Shown here one piece after another: positions 19,264-26,900 of a stretch of DNA of 64,000 nt. Position 1 is the first letter of the stretch, and the number at the start of each line of letters is the position of its first letter. The position numbers were made by a program, and so were the translations under genes. The notes beneath the pieces are model-generated. The model searched no databases and was not told where the DNA came from. It was given only the letters and a program-made list of their open reading frames with translations. Source of the DNA: Candidatus Vicinibacter affinis (lineage in GTDB: Bacteria; Bacteroidota; Bacteroidia; Chitinophagales; Saprospiraceae); assembly GCA_016714365.1 (NCBI GenBank), contig JADJNH010000005.1, positions 698,501 through 762,500 on the forward strand, given 5' to 3'.

Positions 19264-19458
19264 TCAGGATTTAATATCTCTTTCCATATTTTCCAATTCC
19301 TGCTTAATTTTTTTTAAGCGGTCTGCTAAAGTGATTTCATTACTATCCTTTACACCTTTTTTTCTATCAGATATAAAACGTCCAAGCCCTGTACAGATAA
19401 AAAATCCAGAAATGTTGGAAATCAACATCCATAACAATCTTGTTTCAACTTCTCCCAT
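19264..19458 (-). CDS. Small single-span membrane protein of unknown function
   Basis: This is a 64-residue open frame with one hydrophobic segment (about 7-28, LLWMLISNISGFFICTGLG) and a charged, helical C-terminal tail (about 30-64, rich in K, E and D) that could form a coiled coil. No family is recognised. The opposite strand also has an open frame, but its composition is less protein-like. The gene follows, 56 bases downstream, the terminator and attenuator-like RNA at 19514-19644, so its transcription may depend on readthrough there. It could also be a chance frame. Confidence 0.4.
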   Translation of the reverse strand: MGEVETRLLWMLISNISGFFICTGLGRFISDRKKGVKDSNEITLADRLKKIKQELENMERDIKS

Positions 19459-19513
19459 ATGACCAATAAATTATTCCAACTCGTTTATTAAGTTAACCAA
19501 ATACAAAACAAAA

Positions 19514-19538
19514 AAGCCCCATCGATGTGATGAGGCTT
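19514..19538 (-). terminator. Rho-independent terminator on the minus strand
   Basis: Minus-strand hairpin AAGCCTCATC / ACATC loop / GATGGGGCTT, followed by TTTTGTTTTG. All ten stem positions pair on the minus strand (one G-U), whereas the plus strand would have a C-A mismatch and no comparable U-tract, so direction is clear. Confidence 0.75.
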
Positions 19539-19563
19539 ATATAATTTTAATTTTTAATTGAAT

Positions 19564-19644
19564 CTAAAAATATCCACAAACTAGCCTCATGAGTTTTTGC
19601 ATACACTCATGTTTTATCTGGCAATATTTGTTGATAATAATCAT
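19564..19644 (-). CDS. Possible 26-residue leader peptide
   Basis: ATG at the predicted transcription start (about 19644), so it would be leaderless. The peptide begins MIIINKYCQIKHEC and ends with a TAG just before the terminator region. Three consecutive Ile codons and three Cys codons (one inside segment 1 of the attenuator) are the only enrichment. It could be chance; its position across the alternative stems is the main argument. Confidence 0.25.
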   Translation of the reverse strand: MIIINKYCQIKHECMQKLMRLVCGYF

Positions 19645-19648
19645 GACG

Positions 19649-19656
19649 CAAAGGTA
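19649..19656 (-). promoter_or_regulatory. -7 box of the leader/sRNA promoter
   Basis: TACCTTTG on the minus strand is an exact TAnnTTTG. No clean TTG is found 18-22 bases upstream. Predicted transcription start about 19644. Confidence 0.5.
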
Positions 19657-19851
19657 AACAATCTTTTTAAAGATTAAAGATTTTTATGATCAATTTTATG
19701 GGAATTATTTCTATTAATTTTATTAATGAAGAGTGTTTATTTTATGAAAAAGTAAATTGAATACAGAATCTAAAAAGTAAGAAAAATTTCAAATAAGCTG
19801 AATTCCCTATTTCATTTCATTGTTAATTCAACGGGCAATATTAATTTAAAC

Positions 19852-19859
19852 TATATTTG
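19852..19859 (+). promoter_or_regulatory. -7 box of the multiheme cytochrome operon
   Basis: TATATTTG, with a weak TTC 21 bases upstream (19828-19830). Predicted start about 19864, 50 bases before the ATG at 19914. The upstream in-frame TTG at 19857 overlaps this box and is therefore unlikely to be the start codon. No other promoter is seen before 31389, which supports a single transcript. Confidence 0.5.
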
Positions 19860-19913
19860 CTATTGAAGGACTATAAAGGTAAAGTCTGCGTTATCAATTT
19901 ACAATTTGCATGT

Positions 19914-20783
19914 ATGTCTCCAGTTGCACATAAGATTTATATTTCCACTTTAGTGGCCATTGTAATAGTTTGCACAACCTTTCTAATTTTGTATGGAGCA
20001 TCCTATTATTCCACGAGTCTGGAAGAGCGATTTTATCATACAAATCATGCCCAATTGAAGCCAAGTGGGATTTATGGCCATGGGCTTGGCATAGTGGGAA
20101 CCTTGCTTATTTTGATTGGTGTATTTGGTTATATGATAAGAAAGAGGAAGAAGTCCTTGGCAAGGCTGGGTGCTTTGAAGTACTGGCTTGAATTTCACAT
20201 TTTCTTATGTACGCTTGGTCCAATTTTCGTTTTATTTCACACAGCATTTAAGTTTGGGGGAATTGTATCTATTAGTTTTTGGAGTATGGTGGCTGTTGTA
20301 GCCAGTGGGGTGGTGGGAAGATTTATCTACAAGCAGATACCCAGAACTATCCAGGGGCGGGAGCTCAGTTTGAATGAAATCAAAGAAATGAAAGATAAAA
20401 TTCAGGAAGAACTTCAACTGAATTTAGCAAATTCAAATGGTACCGGACTTAATTTGCAAATTTCAACCTTGCTTTTGGTAGAAAAGTCGGTGGTAGGTTC
20501 GTTGTCTGGTTTTTTTTCAAGGTATTTTTCTGAATTTGGCAAAGTCGCTGCAATTAATAGAAATTTAAAGGAATCAGGGATTCCTGCTGCACACAGAAAA
20601 AGCATGCTAAAGTTGATTAAGAATGAATTCGGGCTTGTGAGGAGGATTGAAAATCTGGTGCTAATGCAAAAGCTATTCAGGTATTGGCATGTGGCTCACC
20701 TTCCGTTTGCTTTAATTATGCTGATCATAATGGTTATACACGTGGCTGTTACCCTTGCTTTTGGATATAAATGGATATTTTAA
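19914..20783 (+). CDS. Membrane b-type cytochrome (putative quinol-linked electron entry subunit)
   Basis: This 289-residue inner-membrane protein has five predicted spans (about 8-30, 52-74, 93-113, 118-138, 257-283) and a soluble helical region (about 145-250). Histidines in spans are H95 and H109 in one segment and H262 and H276 in the last, both pairs 14 residues apart, plus H56. This is the spacing of bis-His heme b sites in quinol-oxidising cytochromes. I infer that it moves electrons between the quinone pool and the downstream Fe-S/flavin and c-type cytochromes. No named family is certain. It is the first gene of the conduit cluster and ends 3 bases before the next gene. Confidence 0.6.
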   Translation: MSPVAHKIYISTLVAIVIVCTTFLILYGASYYSTSLEERFYHTNHAQLKPSGIYGHGLGIVGTLLILIGVFGYMIRKRKKSLARLGALKYWLEFHIFLCTLGPIFVLFHTAFKFGGIVSISFWSMVAVVASGVVGRFIYKQIPRTIQGRELSLNEIKEMKDKIQEELQLNLANSNGTGLNLQISTLLLVEKSVVGSLSGFFSRYFSEFGKVAAINRNLKESGIPAAHRKSMLKLIKNEFGLVRRIENLVLMQKLFRYWHVAHLPFALIMLIIMVIHVAVTLAFGYKWIF

Positions 20784-20786
20784 TTG

Positions 20787-22124
20787 ATGGAAACACTGAT
20801 AGAAGAATTTCTGATTTATGGCTTTGCCGGGCTACTGGTAGTCTTGGTCTTATGGATATACTTAAGAAAACAAAAACAAGAGAGCATTCTTGTTGGGCAG
20901 AAAATTCAAAAAGCAATTGAAGAGGGCGTTCACGAACCGGTTTCTCTACATCCGGTAATTGATTTGAATACATGCATTAAAAGTGGAGCATGTTTGGAAG
21001 CTTGTCCCGAAGAGGATGTTTTAGGCATCCGAAATGGCAGGGCGACCTTAGTCAATGCCTCTCATTGTGTAGGACATGGCGCTTGTTTTCACGCTTGTCC
21101 GGTGGAGGCAATAAGTCTAAGAATTGGCACTGAAAAGAGAGGAGTTGAATTACCGCATGTCAATCAGAATTTTGAAACCAACGTAAGGGGAATATACATT
21201 GCAGGTGAACTTGGAGGGATGGGATTGATAAAAAATAGTGTTGAACAAGGGAAACAAGCCATGGACCATATTGCTCAATCGATTAATAAATCTCATAAAA
21301 ATGAATTTGATGTATTAATTATTGGGGCAGGTCCGGCTGGAATCTCAGCAAGTCTGCAGGCAAAAAAGCTGGGACTTAAAGCGGTGCTGCTCGAGCAAGA
21401 TTCCCTGGGAGGAACAGTTTTTAATTTTCCAAGGGCGAAAATTGTAATGACCGCACCTATGGAAATACCCTTATATGGTAAGGTTAAGTTTTTTCAAACA
21501 AGCAAGACTGAATTACTTACTATTTGGAAAGAAGTAATTGATAAGAATAGTATAGATATTAGAGAGAATACAAAAGTGGATGCAATCCATATGACAGAAT
21601 CTGGATTTGAAGTGCAATGTTCAGGTGAAATAAATTATATAACTAATAAGGTGTTGTTGGCTATAGGGAGAAGAGGGACCCCACGGAAACTAAATGTCGC
21701 AGGCGAATTGATGGAAAAAGTGGCTTATCGATTGTTGGAGCCAGAGCTTATTAGTGGTAAGGATGTGTTGGTGGTAGGTGGCGGAGACTCTGCTATAGAA
21801 AGCGCTTTATTGTTGGCCCCATCAAACAAAGTCACCTTATCATACCGGGGTGATAAATTCAGCCGATTAAAACCCTTGAATGCAGAGAACATACAGAAAG
21901 CTATACATGATAAAACCCTCGATGTTATTTTAGAATCCAATGTAATTGAAATATTGTCAGATCGGGTATTGATGAAAAAAGGTTCGGACCAACCAAGTTT
22001 TGAATTAAAGAATGATTTGGTCTATATATTTGCCGGAGGTGAACTTCCGACCCAGTTTCTTCAAAAAACCGGAATTGAAATAACCAAGCGATTCGGATAT
22101 ACTGTTAAATCACACCTAAAATGA
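20787..22124 (+). CDS. Fe-S and FAD/NAD(P)-binding oxidoreductase (thioredoxin reductase-like fold)
   Basis: The gene encodes 445 residues from the ATG at 20787. An N-terminal membrane span (about 8-27) precedes a double ferredoxin-like region: CIKSGACLEACP and CVGHGACFHACP. In both, the usual second Cys of CxxCxxC is replaced (Ser, His), a pattern I recall in this family. A flavoprotein domain follows, with FAD loop IIGAGPAGIS, GELGGMGLIKN, and NAD(P) loop VVGGGDSAIES. It lacks the CxxC of thioredoxin reductase, so the electron partner is probably another cofactor. I infer transfer between NAD(P)H and the membrane cytochrome or the cytochrome c chain. Its TGA overlaps the 23-heme cytochrome's ATG by 4 bases. 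Confidence 0.75.
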   Translation: METLIEEFLIYGFAGLLVVLVLWIYLRKQKQESILVGQKIQKAIEEGVHEPVSLHPVIDLNTCIKSGACLEACPEEDVLGIRNGRATLVNASHCVGHGACFHACPVEAISLRIGTEKRGVELPHVNQNFETNVRGIYIAGELGGMGLIKNSVEQGKQAMDHIAQSINKSHKNEFDVLIIGAGPAGISASLQAKKLGLKAVLLEQDSLGGTVFNFPRAKIVMTAPMEIPLYGKVKFFQTSKTELLTIWKEVIDKNSIDIRENTKVDAIHMTESGFEVQCSGEINYITNKVLLAIGRRGTPRKLNVAGELMEKVAYRLLEPELISGKDVLVVGGGDSAIESALLLAPSNKVTLSYRGDKFSRLKPLNAENIQKAIHDKTLDVILESNVIEILSDRVLMKKGSDQPSFELKNDLVYIFAGGELPTQFLQKTGIEITKRFGYTVKSHLK

Positions 22125-23971
22125 GCTTGAAGGATCATATAAAGCCTGGAATTCTTAAGCTTATCTGGCTAGCGGGCATGGTGTTCCATGTTTTCAACGC
22201 ATATGGACAAATTTCCCCGGGAAAATTGTCCAAAGCACACAGCCATTTGGAAGGGATGAGTCAATGCACCCAGTGCCATACGCTGGGGGATAAAGTTTCG
22301 GATCAAAAATGTCTGGATTGTCATACTGCTTTGAAGAAGAGTGTTCAATCAAACAAAGGCTATCATGTTTCTTACGAAGTAAAGCCTAAAAATTGTATTT
22401 CATGCCACAGTGAGCACCATGGGCTCAAATTTGAAATGATTCGTTTTGATCAGAAGAGTTTTAATCACCGGCTGACCGGCTATGAACTTGAAGGGGCCCA
22501 CAAATCAAAAGATTGCAGAGAATGCCATAAGCCCGAATTCATTCAAAATGCAGAGCTCAAAAAAAATGCAAAAACTTTTCTTGGTTTGGATTCAAAGTGT
22601 CTGACTTGTCATGCAGACTACCATCAGAAGACCTTATCATTAGATTGCGCAAAATGCCATAATTTTGATAAGTTCAAACCTGCTGTTAAATTTAATCATC
22701 AGAAAACCGATTATCCCCTTTTAGGTGCACATCAGAAGTTAGACTGTGCTTCTTGTCATAAGAAGGAAATTCGTAATGGTAAGGATTTTCAGAAATTTTC
22801 GGAGTTGGAGTTTAAATCATGTGTTGCTTGTCATAAAGACGAACACAAAGGTCGCTTTGGAGCCAATTGTAAAGCATGTCATACGGAGGAATCGTTTCAT
22901 AAAATCAAGACATCTGCATCCTTTAATCATACATTGACCGGATTTGCACTGGAGGGAAAGCACAAGGTTATAGATTGCCGTAAATGTCATGACAACAGGG
23001 CTGGCACAATTGGACATTTCAGGGAGTTTGCTTCTCTTCGGAAACCTGAATGTTTGGATTGCCACAAAGATGTACATGAAGGAAAGTTTGGTAGTGATTG
23101 CAAGAAATGCCACCACCAGGAGAGCTTTCATATAAACAGAAAGCTTGACCAGTTTGACCATGACCTTACAAAATTTCCGTTGGCAGGGAAACATCAGTCA
23201 GTGGATTGTAAAAAGTGTCATAAGGCCGGAAGCATGACTGATCCCGTAGCATTTGATGCGTGCAAACGTTGTCATGATGATTATCATAAAGGTGAGTTCA
23301 GCTCCGATGCCAAATATCATGATTGTGGATCTTGTCATTCGGTAAACGGATTTGGGGAGTCATCTTTTGGATTTGAACAACATCAGGAAAGTGCCTTCCC
23401 GCTCTCTGGAGCTCATCTTGCGGTGGAATGCAAATCATGTCATCAAAAGAGTGAGCGCTGGACTTTTCGTCAAATCGGCAACCAATGTAAAGACTGTCAT
23501 AAAGATCCACATGCAGGAATTCTAGATGCAAAGTATTATCTGCCAAATCAATGTGCAAGTTGCCATAATGATGAAAATTGGTCAAAAGTCAATTTTGATC
23601 ACGGAAAAACCACTTTCGTCCTGGAAGGAAAACACGAATTAACCAGCTGCCGAAAGTGCCATTTCATTCAGGAAAAGGATGGGGCGGTTACACAAAAATT
23701 CAAGATCAAGGATAAGGAATGTTTCCACTGCCATAATAATCCGCATGGTCAGCAATTTGAACAAGGGGGTATTACCGATTGCTCCAGGTGCCATGGATTT
23801 ATAGGATGGGATGGTAAAAATTTTAATCACGATAATGCAAGATTTAAGCTTGATGGTCAACATAAAGTAGTATCTTGCAATCGTTGTCATGAACCGATGA
23901 TAGTTGATGGCCGAAAGGTGATCAACTATCGCAATGATAAACTTGAATGCAAGGACTGTCATTTAAAATAG
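22121..23971 (+). CDS. 23-heme c-type cytochrome, exported
   Basis: The 616-residue protein has an N-terminal signal segment (about 9-29, ending AYG-Q) and 23 CxxCH heme-binding motifs by direct count. Many hemes lie in units of the form F-[ND]-H-x4-F-x-L-x-G-x-H-x4-[DSE]-C-x2-C-H (for example FDHDLTKFPLAGKH followed by CKKCH), in which extra histidines can supply the second axial ligands. This is a periplasmic or outer-membrane-associated electron wire of the multiheme cytochrome c3/c7-like type. It overlaps both neighbours (4 bases upstream, 25 bases with the 67-heme gene), so the stoichiometry is probably coupled. No known named cytochrome is recognised. Maturation would need the Ccs system encoded convergently at 31405-34533. 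Confidence 0.9.
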   Translation: MSLKDHIKPGILKLIWLAGMVFHVFNAYGQISPGKLSKAHSHLEGMSQCTQCHTLGDKVSDQKCLDCHTALKKSVQSNKGYHVSYEVKPKNCISCHSEHHGLKFEMIRFDQKSFNHRLTGYELEGAHKSKDCRECHKPEFIQNAELKKNAKTFLGLDSKCLTCHADYHQKTLSLDCAKCHNFDKFKPAVKFNHQKTDYPLLGAHQKLDCASCHKKEIRNGKDFQKFSELEFKSCVACHKDEHKGRFGANCKACHTEESFHKIKTSASFNHTLTGFALEGKHKVIDCRKCHDNRAGTIGHFREFASLRKPECLDCHKDVHEGKFGSDCKKCHHQESFHINRKLDQFDHDLTKFPLAGKHQSVDCKKCHKAGSMTDPVAFDACKRCHDDYHKGEFSSDAKYHDCGSCHSVNGFGESSFGFEQHQESAFPLSGAHLAVECKSCHQKSERWTFRQIGNQCKDCHKDPHAGILDAKYYLPNQCASCHNDENWSKVNFDHGKTTFVLEGKHELTSCRKCHFIQEKDGAVTQKFKIKDKECFHCHNNPHGQQFEQGGITDCSRCHGFIGWDGKNFNHDNARFKLDGQHKVVSCNRCHEPMIVDGRKVINYRNDKLECKDCHLK

Positions 23972-26900
23972 CCTTACTCCTTTTCGGCACAGTAATTCTA
24001 AGTGCCCAGTCTCCTCATGGTCCCAAGTTATCAATAGATTGTGCCAAATGTCATAGCTCCACTTCATGGAGTTTTGATCAAAAGCAAGCGATTTTTTCTC
24101 ACGACAGTACAGATTTTAGTTTAAAGGGTCAACACAAGGCATTGGATTGCAGATCTTGTCATGAGAGCCTAAAGTTTGAAGAAGCTAAAACCAATTGTAA
24201 TTCCTGTCACCTTGATGTGCACAATCAGACAGTTGGTCTCAGTTGTGAACGATGTCATACGGAGGCATCCTGGATCGTTGACAATATAACAGAAATTCAC
24301 GATCGCACGAATTTTCCACTTATCGGGGTACATAAGTCAATAAATTGTAATCTATGTCATCTTTCTGAGACAAACATCCGCTTCAACCCCATTGGTATAA
24401 ATTGCATAGACTGCCATCGTAAGGATTTTGACAAAACTAAAAATCCAGATCATCAGAAAAATCATTTTTCGACCAATTGCACCGACTGTCATAGTCTGAC
24501 AGAGCAAGATTGGGTAACAGATAAAGTTGATCATGGATTTTTCCCTTTAGAGCAAGGCCATGATTTAAAAGATTGTGCTAAATGTCACAAGTCTGCGACT
24601 TATTCAGATATTTCAAGGGAATGTATTGCTTGCCACCAGGCAGATTACCAAAACACCAAAAATCCGGACCATCAGGCTGCCGGATTTCCAAAGGATTGTG
24701 CCAACTGCCATACTTTAGCACCTGATTGGAAACCTGCCCAGTACAGTGCTCATGATGTATTCTTCCCTATTTACAGTGGGAAGCATAAGAATAAGTGGAT
24801 ACAATGCCAGGATTGCCACAAAAACCCAACCGATTTTAATTCATTTACTTGCGTGAGTTGCCATAAAAACCCTGAGACTGACAAGGAACATGAAAAGGTA
24901 AATGGCTACGTCTACAACGATCAGGCATGTTTGGCTTGTCACCCTAGTGGAAGTTCAGAGCAGACTTTTGACCACAACAGTACAGGGTTTGTTTTGAATG
25001 GAGGGCATCAAGGAGTAGATTGTCTTAAATGCCATGACAAGGGTTTTAAAGGCACTCCAAGCACTTGTATATCTTGCCATCAGGAAGATTTTAATAAAAC
25101 TGTGAATCCTGACCACAAGCAATTAGGATTAAGCAATGATTGTGCTAGCTGTCACACTACCACTCCCGGATGGATGCCTGCCAGATTTGATAATCACAAC
25201 AATTATTATGTTTTACAAGATGCTCATGCATTGATAGCCAATGATTGTAAAGCTTGTCACAATGGAGATTATAAAAACACACCAAATACCTGTTTGGGTT
25301 GCCATCAGGCTGATTTTAATAATACCAAGGATCCTGATCACAAGGCAGGTCAGTTTCCTACAGATTGTGCCAGCTGTCATAGCCAAAAGGCTTGGCAACC
25401 TTCCACTTTTGATCATGATGGGCAACATTTTCCGGTATTTAGTGGAAAACATAAAGGTGTTTGGAATCAATGTTTAGAATGCCATAACAATCCTTCTGAT
25501 TACCGCCAGTACAGTTGCACGATTTGCCACTTGAATCCGGAGACTGACAAGGAACACGATGGTATAGGAGGATACGTTTATCAAAATAATGCTTGTTTAG
25601 CTTGCCACCCTACCGGGGATGCTGATTTTAAATTTGACCACAACACAACAGGCTTTCCACTGACAGGGGCTCATCAACAAACAAATTGTCTGGAATGTCA
25701 CAGTAAAGGGTTTAAGAATACTCCTAGCGAATGCGTTGCCTGCCATCAAAATGATTTTGACCAATCTATAAATCCTAAGCATAAAGACATTGGCCTGAGT
25801 ACTGATTGCATTAGTTGTCACACCACTCAACCGGGATGGACTCCGGCAAAGTTTGATGTTCACAACAACTATTACGTTTTACAAGATGCTCATGCAATTA
25901 TTGCAAATGATTGCAAGGTTTGTCACAACGGCAATTACCAAAATACACCCAATACTTGTGTAGGTTGTCACCAAGGTGATTTTAACAATGCCAAGGATCC
26001 GGATCACCTGGCGGGTAAGTTTCCAACAGATTGTGCCAGCTGTCATAATCAAAAGGCTTGGGAACCATCTACATTTAACCATGATGGAATGCATTTTCCA
26101 ATTTACAGCGGGAAACACAAAGGAGTTTGGAATAAATGTGCAGAATGTCACCTCAACCCGAGTGATTACAGACAATTCAGCTGTACCGTATGTCACACCA
26201 ATCCTGAAACTGATGAAGATCATAAAGGTATAGGTGGATATGTCTACGAGAATAATGCTTGTTTGGCCTGTCATCCGACCGGTGATGCCGATGTAAAATT
26301 TGATCACAACACGACTGGATTTTCTTTGACAGGCGCTCACTTACAAGCGAATTGTCTAGAATGCCACGCCAATGGCTTTAAAAACACGCCAGGTGAATGT
26401 GTTGCCTGTCATCAGACCGACTTTGACCAATCGCTGAATCCAAAACACAAAGACCTTGGAATCTCAACGGACTGTGCTACCTGTCATACTACCCAGTCTG
26501 GCTGGAATCCTGCAAGGTTTGATATCCACAATAATTATTACGTTTTACAGGATGCGCACGCATTAATTGCAAGCGATTGTAAGGCCTGCCATAATGGAAA
26601 TTATCAAAATACTCCTAATACTTGTGTTGGATGCCATTTGACTGATTACAACAACACAAAGGATCCCAACCATATGGCAGCACAATTTCCTAATGATTGT
26701 GCCAGTTGCCATAACCAAAAGAGTTGGGAGCCTTCAACTTTTGATCATGATACCAGGTATTTCCCGGTTTACAGTGGCAAACATAAAGGGGTTTGGAATC
26801 AATGTATAGAATGTCATACAAATCCTTCCAATTATCAACAGTTCAGTTGTACCGTCTGCCACTTAAACCCGGAAACGGATGAAGATCATAAAATGGTCGG

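Larger units (their letters stand above)
19514..19644 (-). ncRNA. Attenuator-like leader or small RNA
   Basis: A TACCTTTG promoter box (19649-19656) and the terminator define a minus-strand transcript of about 130 bases. It holds three overlapping, mutually exclusive pairings. A 7-bp hairpin joins 19605-19611 with 19588-19594. An 8-bp pairing joins 19583-19590 with 19530-19537 (ATGAGGCT with AGCCTCAT). The terminator stem joins 19529-19538 with 19514-19523. This 1:2, 2:3, 3:4 order is the logic of transcription attenuators. A 26-codon frame runs through segments 1 and 2. The controlled gene would be the small membrane protein at 19264-19458. It may instead be a free-standing sRNA; no Rfam family is recognised. 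Confidence 0.45.

Noticed and set aside
19184..19462. 92-codon plus-strand frame opposite the small membrane protein
   Set aside because: Composition looks non-coding, and the opposite strand has a promoter, leader and terminator pointing the other way.
20787..22124. Thioredoxin reductase
   Set aside because: The redox-active CxxC is missing and ferredoxin motifs are fused at the N-terminus.
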